64,000 bases of DNA from Comamonas thiooxydans (GCF_002157685.2 NZ_AP026738.1:682001-746000); one strand, 5' to 3'. Numbered from the stretch's first letter, positions 16,424-25,463 are shown. The notes: generated by a model from the sequence alone, not told the origin. Program-made: numbers and translations.

Positions 16424-18466
16424 ATGCCATTGCACTCCACGGTTTCCCAGATCCATCCTCCGAGTTTTGTTCTTCGCCGCAGCTGGTTGTGGGGCGCGCT
16501 GGCCATCGTGCCCATGGGCACGGCCTGGGCCCAGGGCGCAGCCGAGGCTGCGAGTCAGACCTTCACGCTGGGCACGGTGGAAGTCAGCGCGCGGCGCGAG
16601 GCCGAGGAGCTCGGGGCCGGCGACATGCAGCGCGTCGGCAGTGCCGAGATGGAGCGCATCAATGCCAGCACCGTGGCCGATGCCGTGCGCAATCTCCCCG
16701 GCGTGAGCCTGTCACGCAACAATCGCAACGAGGAAATGATCAGCCTGCGCGGCTTCGACTCGCGCCAAGTGCCCATCTTTGTGGATGGCGTGCCGCTGTA
16801 CGTGCCCTATGACGGCTATGTGGATCTGGGCCGCTTCACCACCTTCGACCTGGCCGAGATCAATGTGGCCAAGGCCGGTGCCTCGCTGCTGTACGGCCCC
16901 AATACGCTGGGCGGTGCCGTCAATCTGGTCACGCGTAAACCGGTCAAGCCCTTCGAGGGCGATGTGCGCCTGGGTGTGGGCAGCGGCGGCGAGCGCAGGG
17001 CGAGCTTCAACCTGGGCGGTAACCAGGGCAGCTGGTACTACCAGCTGGGTGCCTCCTACCTGGATGCCGATAGCTTTCCTCTGCCCCGGGGCTTCAGGGA
17101 TTACAAAAAGCAGCCCACCGATACCGGCAACAACCGCGAGAACGCGGACCGCACCGACAAGCGCCTGTCCTTCAAGCTGGGACTCACGCCCAATGCCACG
17201 GATGAATACGCCATCGGCTATGTGCGCCAGGAAGGCGAGAAGGGCAATCCCGTCTACACCGGTCAGTCCACGCAGAAGAACGCCGTGCGTTACTGGCGCT
17301 GGCCCTATTGGGACAAGGACAGCCTGTATTTCCTGAGCACGACCCGTTTGAACAGCAGCAATGTGCTCAAGACGCGCCTGTACCACGACACCTACAAAAA
17401 CGGTCTCGACATGTACAAGGACGCCAGCTACACGGCCCATGATCCGACCAGCAGCTACAAGGATGTGAGCAAGGGTGCCAGCGTGGAGTGGATCAACTAC
17501 GCCTTCTCCGGTCACGAGCTGCATGCGGCCTTCCATTACAAGCAGGACGAGCACACCGACGCGGCCTCGGGCAAGGACCCGCAGAAGCACTACCGCGATG
17601 TGACCACCTCGCTGGTGCTCGAGGATCACATTGCCCTGGCCGAGCGCTGGCGCCTGACGCTGGGCCTGAGCCATGACCAGCGCGACGCCAAGCAGGTCTA
17701 CCAGTGGCCCACGGGCTCGACCAGCGCCACCAACGGCCTGGCGCGCCTGAGCTATGCGCTCACGGCCCAGGGCGACGAGGTCTATCTGATTGCCTCGCAC
17801 AAGACCCGCTTTCCGACCATCAAGGACCGCTATTCGGCACGCATGGGAACGGCTCTGGCCAACCCCGACCTCAAGCCCGAGGTGGCCAACCATCTGGAGC
17901 TTGGCCTGAGCGGCAAGCCCTGGCAGGGCGGCAAGGGCCAGGCGGCGCTGTTCTACAGCCGGGTGCGCGACCAGATCCAGACCATGGTCGTGGACTCCAC
18001 GGCCTGCGGCGGCAAGACCTGCAACCAGGCGCAGAACGTGGGACGCACGCGCAATGCCGGTTTTGAGGTGTCGCTGGCGCAGCAACTGTCGGCCCAATGG
18101 GCTCTGCATGCGGGCTACACCTATCTGAGCCGCACGAATCTCAGCGACCGCAGCATCACCTTGACGGACACGCCGCGCCAGCGCCTGACTGCAGCCCTGC
18201 AATGGAATCCGCAGGCCCAGTGGCAGCTGCGCGCCGAGCTGGAGGCCGAGCAGGGCCGCAAGGTGCCGCTGTCGGCCAGTGGCCAGGCACAGGTCTATCA
18301 GATGGCCGGCTATGGCGTGGCCAATCTGCGCGCGCGCTATCTGCCACGTCCGGACACCACGCTGGATTTCGGCGTGGCCAATCTGGGCGACAAGTGGTAT
18401 CAGCTGGCCGACGGTCTGCCCATGCCTGGTCGCAGCTGGTACGTGAACCTGGGTTACCGATTCTGA
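16424..18466 (+). CDS. TonB-dependent outer-membrane receptor (putative molybdate/tungstate uptake)
   Basis: A 680-residue receptor. The signal peptide ends near residue 36 (GTAWAQ), followed by a TonB-box-like TLGTVEVSA, a plug domain (NLPGVSLSRNNRNEEMISLRGFDSR, then YGPNTLGGAVNLVTRKP) and a C-terminal beta-barrel ending in YVNLGYRF with terminal Phe. It opens a six-gene string with overlaps or gaps under 20 bases. That pairs it with an ABC importer, so the ligand crosses the outer membrane actively. The ligand is inferred to be a molybdate or tungstate species from the TupA-like neighbour, the ModE-like site and adjacency to nasA; a siderophore or cobalamin ligand cannot be excluded. Confidence 0.85.
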   Translation: MPLHSTVSQIHPPSFVLRRSWLWGALAIVPMGTAWAQGAAEAASQTFTLGTVEVSARREAEELGAGDMQRVGSAEMERINASTVADAVRNLPGVSLSRNNRNEEMISLRGFDSRQVPIFVDGVPLYVPYDGYVDLGRFTTFDLAEINVAKAGASLLYGPNTLGGAVNLVTRKPVKPFEGDVRLGVGSGGERRASFNLGGNQGSWYYQLGASYLDADSFPLPRGFRDYKKQPTDTGNNRENADRTDKRLSFKLGLTPNATDEYAIGYVRQEGEKGNPVYTGQSTQKNAVRYWRWPYWDKDSLYFLSTTRLNSSNVLKTRLYHDTYKNGLDMYKDASYTAHDPTSSYKDVSKGASVEWINYAFSGHELHAAFHYKQDEHTDAASGKDPQKHYRDVTTSLVLEDHIALAERWRLTLGLSHDQRDAKQVYQWPTGSTSATNGLARLSYALTAQGDEVYLIASHKTRFPTIKDRYSARMGTALANPDLKPEVANHLELGLSGKPWQGGKGQAALFYSRVRDQIQTMVVDSTACGGKTCNQAQNVGRTRNAGFEVSLAQQLSAQWALHAGYTYLSRTNLSDRSITLTDTPRQRLTAALQWNPQAQWQLRAELEAEQGRKVPLSASGQAQVYQMAGYGVANLRARYLPRPDTTLDFGVANLGDKWYQLADGLPMPGRSWYVNLGYRF

Positions 18467-19362
18467 TGGCCATGGAAAACCTGCTCCAGACACCGTTGGC
18501 GCGCCGTGAATGGTTGCAAGGCCTGGCCGCTCTGGGCCTGGCTGGAGGTCCGGCCCTGGCGGCCGAGTCAAAGCTGGCTTTGGGCACAGGCGTACAGGTG
18601 GCGGCCGTGGGCGGACTGGTGCTGTGCGGCGTGTGGCCGCGCGTGGCAGAGCAGGCCAGCCAGGCTCTGGCCATGCCGGTCACCACCGTGGCGGCAGCAC
18701 CCAAGGAGGGCGTGGTGCCCGCCTTCGCGCGCGGCGAGGCGCAGATGCTGCTGATCCACGCCAGCGACGAAGCCATGGCACTGGAGGCCAGCGGCATGGC
18801 ATCCGCCGCGCGTGTCTGGGGCTGGAACGAGCATGTGATTGCCGGACCTGCTCATGACCCCGCCGGCGTGCGTTCGGCCGCTGACGGCACGCAGGCGCTG
18901 CGGCGCATTGCCGAGACCGGCTCGCCCTTTATCGCGCTGCGCGATCCTGGCAGCTATACCGTGGTGCAGCGCCTGTGGCGGCGCGGCGGCATACGCCCCG
19001 ATGCGCGCTGGCTGCGCGCCGACACCGGCCCGCGCCCGCAGGCCGTGCTGGAGCTGGCGGCGCGGGAGCAGGCCTATGCCGTGGTCGGCCATATTCCCTT
19101 GGCCTTCGGCAAGATGGGCGCCCCCGGCATAGAGCTGCTGCTGCATGGCGATCCGCTGATGCGCAGACCCTATGTGCTGCTCACGCCGGGTCCGCTCCAT
19201 CCGGCCACGGTAGCGCAGCGCAGGGCGGTCAGTCAGCTGGCCGACTATCTGCTCTCGGCCGCCGGGCAACAGATACTCAGGAATGCCAACGGCAGCGACG
19301 GCACCTGGGTGTTTGCGCGCGACAGCGTGCCTGCGGGCATGAGTGCTGGCGCTGCTGGCTAG
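18466..19362 (+). CDS. TupA-like periplasmic binding protein lacking the canonical oxyanion motifs
   Basis: A 298-residue exported protein whose start overlaps the receptor stop (TGATG). The N-terminus has a Tat-like RREWLQGLAALGLAGG and ends near AALAAES. The body resembles tungstate-binding TupA: LLIHASDEAMALEASG, WNEHVIAGPAHDPAGV and ALRRIAETGSPFIALRD follow the TupA order. The usual TTTS segment and the SRGDxSGTH segment that hold the oxyanion are replaced (VAAVGGLVL and ALRDPGSYT). It could bind a modified ligand or act as an accessory. A second binding protein (19927-20979) in the same operon serves the ABC permease. Confidence 0.65.
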   Translation: MAMENLLQTPLARREWLQGLAALGLAGGPALAAESKLALGTGVQVAAVGGLVLCGVWPRVAEQASQALAMPVTTVAAAPKEGVVPAFARGEAQMLLIHASDEAMALEASGMASAARVWGWNEHVIAGPAHDPAGVRSAADGTQALRRIAETGSPFIALRDPGSYTVVQRLWRRGGIRPDARWLRADTGPRPQAVLELAAREQAYAVVGHIPLAFGKMGAPGIELLLHGDPLMRRPYVLLTPGPLHPATVAQRRAVSQLADYLLSAAGQQILRNANGSDGTWVFARDSVPAGMSAGAAG

Positions 19363-19381
19363 AGATCGTCAAAGGACCTGT

Positions 19382-19933
19382 ATGAGCTCCAACTCCAAAG
19401 TGCCGCCCCTGGCGGCGCTGATCTACCCGGATGACCAGCACGATATCGAGGCCTTGCTGGAGAGCGTGGCACGGCGGTTGCAGCAATCTGGCCGTAATGT
19501 GGGCGGGCTGGTGCATCACCAAAGCCACTATGCCAATGGCAACAAGTGCATGCGTCTGCTGGATCTGCGCAGCGGCCAGCAGTTCGAGATGACCGAGGAC
19601 CTGGGGGTCAGCTCAAAGGCCTGCAGCCTGAACCCGCAGGCCCTGGCCCAGGCCAGTGTGGTGCTGCGCCAGGCCTTGGCCGATGGTGTGGAGCTGGCCG
19701 TGGTCAACTGCTTCGGCCAGCTGGAAGCGGCGGGTGGCGGCTTTGTCCAGGAAATCGCAGGCCTGATTGGGGCAGACATTCCCGTCATTACTGCGGTCGC
19801 GGCGCGGCATGAGGCCGGCTGGCAGGCGTTTACGGGCGGAGACTTTGTCAGCCTGCCGGTGGATGAGGAAGCCGTGCTGCGCTGGTGCCTGCAGCAGTTG
19901 CAAACGCAGGGCACGGAAGACCTGCCATGCTGA
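19382..19933 (+). CDS. DUF2478 family protein
   Basis: A 183-residue soluble protein without a signal peptide. It opens VPPLAALIYPDDQHDIEALL, and has a mid-region NCFGQLEAAGGGFVQEI and a C-terminal GGDFVSLPVDEEAVLRWC; this pattern is what I recognise as DUF2478. From memory the family often sits near molybdenum transport genes; its biochemical role is unknown. AAAGGA precedes the ATG. It is the third gene of the operon, between two binding-protein genes, and overlaps the next by 7 bases. Confidence 0.7.
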   Translation: MSSNSKVPPLAALIYPDDQHDIEALLESVARRLQQSGRNVGGLVHHQSHYANGNKCMRLLDLRSGQQFEMTEDLGVSSKACSLNPQALAQASVVLRQALADGVELAVVNCFGQLEAAGGGFVQEIAGLIGADIPVITAVAARHEAGWQAFTGGDFVSLPVDEEAVLRWCLQQLQTQGTEDLPC

Positions 19934-20979
19934 CACGTCGCCAATGGCTGCATGGAGGCGCAGCGGTGCTGGCTTCAAGCCTGTACCAGGGTGCGTTATG
20001 GGCGCAGGACGGTCGCTTCGTCATTGCTGCTCGATTCGGCTCGCTGCCCGCAAGGCCGGGCCGGGTATTTGCCTCGGGGCCGCCGGCAGGCGTGCTGCTG
20101 GCGGCGCTGGCACCGCAGCAGCTGCTGGGCTGGCCCATGCAACTCAGCGATGCGGCGCGCGCCCATCTGGGAGCCCCACTGCAGTCCTTGCCCTATCTGG
20201 GGCGCCTGTCGGGGCGCGGCAGCACGCTGCCGCTCGAAAAGCTGCTGGCGCTGCAACCCGATCTGGTGCTGGACTCCGGCACCTCCGATGCCACCCATGT
20301 CTCTGCCGCCGAGCGTCTGGCGCGCCAGACGGGCCTGGCATGCGTGCTGGTGCAGGGCAGCCTGCCCGAGCACGCGCGCCAGCTGGGCGAGGTCGGAGCC
20401 CTGCTGGGCGCAGCCGAGCGTGGCGAGACCCTGGCCCGACATGCCGACGAAGTCGCCAGGCTGGTGCGCGCCGTGACCGCAGGGCTGGGGGAGCAGGCCA
20501 GGCCGCGCGTCTACCTGGGGCGCGGCGCCAACGGCCTGGAAACCGGGCTGGCCGGCTCCATCAATGTCGAGGTGATCGACTACGCTGGCGGCCGCAATGT
20601 GGCAGCCCAGGCCGGTACGGGTGGACTCACGCGTGTCTCCATGGAGCAGATCCTGGCCTGGGACCCCGAAGTCATACTGACCCAGGAGGCCGGTTTTGCC
20701 GAGCGCGTGCGCCAGGACCCCTTGTGGCGCGGCGTCAGCGCAGTGCGCAGCGGCCGTGTGCACTGCGCGCCCGTGCTGCCCTTCGGCTGGCTGGACGGCC
20801 CGCCCAGCGTGAACCGACTGATCGGCGTGCGCTGGCTGCTCGAAAAGCTGCATCCGGGCCGGCTCGCCCGGCAGGACGCAAAGCCCCTGGAGCAGGCGGT
20901 GCGTGAGTTCTATGCGCTGTTCTACGGCGCCCAGCTGTCGCCGGTGCAGTTGCGGGCGCTGCTGGACGCCGCGCGTTGA
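19927..20979 (+). CDS. periplasmic binding protein of the FecB/BtuF/MolA class
   Basis: A 350-residue class III binding protein. The N-terminus TRRQWLHGGAAVLASSLYQ is a Tat-like signal ending near ALWAQ. The mature protein has the two-lobe pattern of this class: RPGRVFASGPPAGVLLAALAP, then LEKLLALQPDLVLDSG, and in the second lobe MEQILAWDPEVILTQE with a conserved PLWRGVSAVRSGRVH ending. It pairs with the FecCD-type permease and ATPase downstream. This is the MolA/MolB/MolC layout, known in Haemophilus for molybdate and tungstate, but the same fold also serves iron chelates and cobalamin. Confidence 0.82.
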   Translation: MLTRRQWLHGGAAVLASSLYQGALWAQDGRFVIAARFGSLPARPGRVFASGPPAGVLLAALAPQQLLGWPMQLSDAARAHLGAPLQSLPYLGRLSGRGSTLPLEKLLALQPDLVLDSGTSDATHVSAAERLARQTGLACVLVQGSLPEHARQLGEVGALLGAAERGETLARHADEVARLVRAVTAGLGEQARPRVYLGRGANGLETGLAGSINVEVIDYAGGRNVAAQAGTGGLTRVSMEQILAWDPEVILTQEAGFAERVRQDPLWRGVSAVRSGRVHCAPVLPFGWLDGPPSVNRLIGVRWLLEKLHPGRLARQDAKPLEQAVREFYALFYGAQLSPVQLRALLDAAR

Positions 20980-20993
20980 AGGCGTGTGCCTGC

Positions 20994-22097
20994 ATGAAGT
21001 CCTTTGATTCCGGACCAGACGGTGAGCGTAGCCAAGGTGCTGCTCTGAGGGCGGACGCCAGCCAGTGCCGCCGGCGCGGCCCGGTGCGTGGGAACCTGGG
21101 TTGGTGGACAGCCCTGGTCTTGCTGGTTCTGGTGCTGCTGTGGGCGCTGGGTTCGGGCCAGTTTGCGCTCGCGCCGGCACAGCTGGCCGAAGCATTGTGG
21201 GCGCGTGCTACGGGGGCGGCGTCGCCGCTGCCGCCAGCGGCCGAAACCGTGCTCTGGAACATCAGGCTGCCACGCATCGCAGCCGGCATGGCGGTCGGTG
21301 CGATGCTGGCAGCGGCAGGCGCGGCCTACCAGGGCATGTTTCGCAATCCGCTGGTCTCGCCCGACATCCTGGGTGTTTCGGCCGGTGCCGGCCTGGGCGC
21401 CGTCGTCGCCATCTATCTGGGCCTGTCGATGTTCGCCGTGCAATGGCTGGCCTTTGGTGGCGGACTGGTCGCCGTGGCCGTCGTAGTGGCTATCAGCGCC
21501 TGCGTGCGCAGGCACGATCCGGTGCTGGTGCTGGTACTGGCCGGTATTGCACTGGGCGCCTTGCTGGGCGCCGGCATTGCCCTGATCAAGACCCTGGCCG
21601 ACCCGAACACCCAGCTGCCGTCCATCACCTTCTGGCTCATGGGCGGGCTCTCGGCCGTGACGCTGCAGGAAGTGGCCGCCACGGCGCCTGTGATGCTGGC
21701 GGCCCTGTTGCCCTTGCTGCTGCTGCGCTGGCGCATCAATCTGCTGGCTCTGCCCGATGAGGAAGCGCGGGCTCTGGGCGTGCCGGTCGGGCGGCTGCGC
21801 CTGGTGCTGGTGGTTTGCGCCACCCTGGGCACGGCGGCAGCCGTATCGCTGGCCGGCATCATCGGCTGGGTCGGGCTGGTGGTGCCGCATGTGGCGCGCC
21901 TGCTGGTCGGCCCTGATTTTGTGCGGCTGCTGCCGGCTTCAGCTCTGCTGGGTGCGGGCTTTGTGGTGGCGGCCGATACGCTGGCCCGCACCATGGCGCG
22001 CATCGAGCTGCCGCTGGGCATTCTGACGGCCCTGGTCGGTGCACCATTCTTTCTGTATCTGCTGGCCCGCACGGGACGCCGCGAAGGAGAGGGCTGA
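20994..22097 (+). CDS. FecCD/BtuC-family ABC permease
   Basis: A 367-residue inner-membrane permease with about ten membrane segments. Family motifs include LRLPRIAAGMAVGAMLAAAGAAYQGMFRNPL-type sequence (about residues 88-118), SPDILGVSAGAGLGA, GWVGLVVPHVARLLVG and a final GAPFFLYLL. ATG 20994 follows the binding-protein stop by 14 bases; an overlapping TTG at 20976 is less likely. The first ~35 residues are hydrophilic and variable. It would form a dimer fed by the preceding binding protein. Confidence 0.88.
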   Translation: MKSFDSGPDGERSQGAALRADASQCRRRGPVRGNLGWWTALVLLVLVLLWALGSGQFALAPAQLAEALWARATGAASPLPPAAETVLWNIRLPRIAAGMAVGAMLAAAGAAYQGMFRNPLVSPDILGVSAGAGLGAVVAIYLGLSMFAVQWLAFGGGLVAVAVVVAISACVRRHDPVLVLVLAGIALGALLGAGIALIKTLADPNTQLPSITFWLMGGLSAVTLQEVAATAPVMLAALLPLLLLRWRINLLALPDEEARALGVPVGRLRLVLVVCATLGTAAAVSLAGIIGWVGLVVPHVARLLVGPDFVRLLPASALLGAGFVVAADTLARTMARIELPLGILTALVGAPFFLYLLARTGRREGEG

Positions 22098-22852
22098 TGG
22101 CGGTGCTGGAGTTGCAAGGACTGCGCACCGGCCACGGTCGCCGCGTGGTCAGCGAAGCGGTGGACCTGTCCATTGCCGCCGGCGAGGTGCTGTGTCTGCT
22201 CGGCCCCAACGGCTGTGGCAAGACCACGTTGTTTCGCACGGTGCTGGGCCTGTTGCCGCCGCTGGCGGGTCGGGTGCTGGTGCAGGGGCAGCCGGTACAG
22301 CACTGGCCGCGTGCGGAGTTCGCGCGCCGCGTCGGCTATGTGCCCCAGGCCCAGGCCGGGGTGTTTGCCTTCGAGGCGCTGGATATGGTGCTCATGGGCC
22401 GCGCCGCGCGCCTGCCGCTGCTGGCCAGGCCCTCCGGCGTGGACCGGGTCATGGCACTGGCCTGCATGGAGCGGCTGCAGATCGTCCATCTGGCCGAACG
22501 CCGCTACACGGAGCTCAGCGGCGGCGAGCGGCAGCTGGTGCTGATTGCGCGCGCGCTGGCGCAGGAGCCGGCGCTGCTGGTCATGGACGAGCCCACGGCC
22601 AGCCTGGACTTCGGCAACCAGATCCGCGTGCTGGAGCAGATCGAGGCGCTGAGCGCCCAGGGCATGGCCATGCTGTTGTCCACCCACCAGCCCGAGCACG
22701 GCTTGCGCGTGGCCAGCCGGATTGCTCTGCTGGGCCATGGGCGGCTGCTGGGCGTGGGCGAGCCGCGCGCCGTGGCCACGCCCGCAGCGCTGGCTGAGCT
22801 CTATGGCGTTAGCGAGGCGGCGATTGCCGCCCATCTATCGGGCGGCCGCTGA
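22097..22852 (+). CDS. ABC transporter ATP-binding protein (FecE/BtuD/MolC type)
   Basis: A 251-residue ATPase with Walker A GPNGCGKTT, signature LSGGERQLVLIARAL, Walker B LLVMDEPTASLD and the STHQPEH H-loop. It overlaps the permease stop (TGATG). It is the last gene of the six-gene operon and is convergent with the FUSC gene, whose stop lies only 5 bases further on, so there is no room for a separate terminator. Confidence 0.9.
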   Translation: MAVLELQGLRTGHGRRVVSEAVDLSIAAGEVLCLLGPNGCGKTTLFRTVLGLLPPLAGRVLVQGQPVQHWPRAEFARRVGYVPQAQAGVFAFEALDMVLMGRAARLPLLARPSGVDRVMALACMERLQIVHLAERRYTELSGGERQLVLIARALAQEPALLVMDEPTASLDFGNQIRVLEQIEALSAQGMAMLLSTHQPEHGLRVASRIALLGHGRLLGVGEPRAVATPAALAELYGVSEAAIAAHLSGGR

Positions 22853-22857
22853 AGCGG

Positions 22858-24852
22858 TCAGCGCAACGCGGCGCTGGAGGCAAAGAAGGCCGGATGCTCG
22901 CGGATGTCCTGGGCAGCCAGTCGCAGTTGCAGCGCCTGCTCGGGCTGGCGCTGCTGTATGCGCCGGGCCAGGCCTTGCAGCAGCGGCACGGCCCTGGCGG
23001 GAGCACTGGGCAGTTGCTGCAGTCTCTGCAGCGCGCTGCGCACACCACGCAAGGTGCTTTCGGACAGGAGTGCATCCGCCTGCATCTGGTGCAGGATCAG
23101 CACGGCCTTGCCCACCCTCAACGCGGCCAGACCGCAGTCGGCCGCGTCCTGCACGGCGGGGGCGCTGACTTTTTCGGAGGCGCGCACCAGGCGCAGCAGG
23201 CGGTGGTAGAGGCGGGCGCGCCACACGCGCACGTCGCGGGCGTGCACCGGAGCGGAAGCCATGTCCTGCAGCTCGTGAACCATCATGGCGCGCAGGCCGT
23301 TGAGCCTGCCTTGCGCGGTGACGGGCAGGATGAAGCGATAGGCCACCCAGCCGGCCAGCGGGCCGGTGACGATGGCAAACGCCATGGACAGCGAGTGGCC
23401 CACATCGAGCTGGTAGGGAAAGTGCGGCGACAGCGCCAGCAGGATCACCATATTGCAGTCGAAGCCGTACAGCGTGGTGCGGCGGTGGCTGAGCAGCAAG
23501 GCGCCAACAAAGATGAAGGGCAGCATCATCAGCACCATCTGCAGCTGGCTGCTGGCGAACGGCCAGGCAAACCACTGGCAGGCCAGTGCCACGCCGGCGC
23601 CCATGGCCTGGCCCAGAATCACAAAGCGCATGGTGAAGACCGGGTTCTCGAACGAGGAAAACACGGTGATCATCACCGACAGGCCCAGCAGCATGTAGGC
23701 GCCACCATGCCAGCCCGTGACCACCCAGACCAGTCCGACCAGAAAGATGGCGCTGAAGGCCCGCAGCATGGCCCGGCGCGCGCCCACCCAGTCGCTGTGC
23801 AGGACCACGGGCAGCTGGCGTGCGCGATGGTGGGCCGGCAGCGTCAGGTCGCTGGCGGCCACGAAATGGGCCTGCAGGGCCAGGCCGATATTGCCCAGGA
23901 TTTCCTCGGCATGGCCCCAGCCTGCGGCCGCGCTGCGGGCCGTGGCAATGGCATCGATGGCGGCCAGCGGTGCAGGCTGGGTTTCCAGCAGCTTGGCGGC
24001 CTGCTCCAGTGCGGCCGTCATGATCCGGGCCTGCTCGGCCGTGAAGGCGGGGGTCAGGGTCTTGCCCGTGCTGTCGCGCAGCCAGAGCAGGGCCGAGATC
24101 TGGGTGTTGATCAGGCGGCGCAGCGCCCGCACGGCGCGGCGCGAGCGCTGCGATCCGGCGGCATGCGGGTCCAGTCCTTCCTCGATGGCGGCCATCACGG
24201 CCAGTCGCTCGGCCAGGTCCCTGGGGCTGAGTGCGCTATGCCCGCTGGCCGTGGCCTGTGCCGCATCGGCGATGTCGCGCAGCAGGCGGGCGCAGAGTCG
24301 TCGCACCCTGCCGTCGCCGGGTATTTCGGCGCCCACGGGCGTGAACAGCCAGCCCACGACAAGGGCGGTGGCCACGCCGGTCAGCGCGGTAAACAGGCGA
24401 TCCCAGCCTAGCGCGTAGACATGGGCGGGGTTGCCGTTGTCCAGCAAGGCCACCATGGAGGCCGAATAGCCGGCCAGCATCGTGCCGTAGGAGGCAAAGC
24501 TGCGCTGCAGATTGCCCAGACCCGCGCAGATGCCAATCCACACCGCCAGTCCTGTGACCAGCCAGAGCAGATCGCCATTTGCCACCAGTACCAGCACCAC
24601 GCCGGCGGCCGTGCCGAGCAGCGTGCCCGTGGTACGGAAAAAGCTTTTCTCCAGCAACTGGCCGCGCAGCGGCTGGGAAGCGGCCCAGACCGTCATGCCT
24701 GCCCATTGCGGGTGTTCCAGCCCCAGGGCCCAGGCGGCGAACACGGCAATACAGGCTGCAAAAGCCGTGCGCAGATGCTGGCGCAGGCGGGCGCTGTCAA
24801 AGCCCCATCGCGTGGCGCTCTCCAGCAGACGGTCGTAGGCAGCCACGCTCAT
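22858..24852 (-). CDS. FUSC family inner-membrane protein (aromatic-acid/toxin efflux type)
   Basis: A 664-residue protein with two blocks of membrane segments separated by a cytoplasmic helical domain, as in YccS/YhfK/AaeB-like FUSC proteins. The first block opens LRTAFAACIAVFAAWALGLEHPQWAGMTVW; the second has SAIFLVGLVWVVTGWHGGAYMLLGLSVMI. Its ATG overlaps the stop of the MarR gene by four bases, so regulator and transporter form an operon. Efflux of small acids or drugs is family inference. No membrane-fusion partner (AaeA type) is next to it. Confidence 0.8.
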   Translation of the reverse strand: MSVAAYDRLLESATRWGFDSARLRQHLRTAFAACIAVFAAWALGLEHPQWAGMTVWAASQPLRGQLLEKSFFRTTGTLLGTAAGVVLVLVANGDLLWLVTGLAVWIGICAGLGNLQRSFASYGTMLAGYSASMVALLDNGNPAHVYALGWDRLFTALTGVATALVVGWLFTPVGAEIPGDGRVRRLCARLLRDIADAAQATASGHSALSPRDLAERLAVMAAIEEGLDPHAAGSQRSRRAVRALRRLINTQISALLWLRDSTGKTLTPAFTAEQARIMTAALEQAAKLLETQPAPLAAIDAIATARSAAAGWGHAEEILGNIGLALQAHFVAASDLTLPAHHRARQLPVVLHSDWVGARRAMLRAFSAIFLVGLVWVVTGWHGGAYMLLGLSVMITVFSSFENPVFTMRFVILGQAMGAGVALACQWFAWPFASSQLQMVLMMLPFIFVGALLLSHRRTTLYGFDCNMVILLALSPHFPYQLDVGHSLSMAFAIVTGPLAGWVAYRFILPVTAQGRLNGLRAMMVHELQDMASAPVHARDVRVWRARLYHRLLRLVRASEKVSAPAVQDAADCGLAALRVGKAVLILHQMQADALLSESTLRGVRSALQRLQQLPSAPARAVPLLQGLARRIQQRQPEQALQLRLAAQDIREHPAFFASSAALR

Positions 24853-25340
24853 GCGCGCTCCTCGGTGCCGGGGTGGGCTTGGGCCGAGTGCTGCTCGTGC
24901 ATCTGCTCGATGCGGGCGCGAATCTTGTTGACGCCGTCCAGCATGGCCTCGACCTCGGAGTCCTGCAGGTCTTGCAACAGACTGAGTTCGGCCTCCAGCA
25001 TGGTGGCGCGGATGCTGTCCACGGCGCCATTGCCTTCGGCCGTGAGAAAGATGCGCTTGCTGCGGCGGTCGGCCGCATCGGCGCGGCGCTCCACCCAGCC
25101 CTTGCCTTCGAGAATGTCCAGCAGGCGCACCAGGCTGGAGCCGTCCAGGCCCACGCGCTCGGCCAGTTCCTTTTGCGTCACGCCGTCGCCCCAGGCGCGC
25201 AGGTGCAGCAGCGGCGTCCAGGTGGCGTCGGTCAGGCCGCTGGCGGCCAGCTGTTCTTCGACAAAACGCCGCCATTGGCGGGTCAGGGTGACCATGAGAA
25301 AGCCCAGGCGGTCGCGGGAAGGTGCATCGGCAAAAGACAT
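24849..25340 (-). CDS. MarR family transcriptional regulator
   Basis: A 163-residue winged-helix regulator. The DNA-binding part TQKELAERVGLDGSSLVRLLDILEGKGWVERR and the wing DRRSKRIFLTAEG are typical of MarR. ATG 25340 is preferred over an in-frame codon 36 bases upstream because the latter lies in the AT-rich putative operator at 25360-25376. It probably represses itself and the FUSC gene that follows with a 4-base overlap; the inducer is unknown. Confidence 0.9.
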   Translation of the reverse strand: MSFADAPSRDRLGFLMVTLTRQWRRFVEEQLAASGLTDATWTPLLHLRAWGDGVTQKELAERVGLDGSSLVRLLDILEGKGWVERRADAADRRSKRIFLTAEGNGAVDSIRATMLEAELSLLQDLQDSEVEAMLDGVNKIRARIEQMHEQHSAQAHPGTEERA

Positions 25341-25359
25341 GGGTGGAATTTTGATGCTT

Positions 25360-25376
25360 TTGCAATTAATTTGCAA
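25360..25376. promoter_or_regulatory. probable MarR operator
   Basis: Two TTGCAA palindromes (25360-25365 and 25371-25376) separated by TTAAT give a 17-base near-symmetrical site about 20 bases upstream of the marR-family start, in an AT-rich patch. Size and position fit an autoregulatory MarR operator. Confidence 0.5.
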
Positions 25377-25434
25377 TTCAAACTAATTGAGTCTGCATTG
25401 ATATATAGGGTATTCCCTTGCTATCGTGCTGCAT

Positions 25435-25463
25435 AAAAAAAGAGAGCGACAAGCGCTCTCTTT
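25435..25463 (-). terminator. terminator after yeiH
   Basis: Stem AAAGAGAGCG (25439-25448) with CGCTCTCTTT (25454-25463), loop ACAAG. On the minus strand the hairpin is followed by a T-run complementary to 25435-25441, as expected downstream of the yeiH stop at 25522. Confidence 0.85.
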
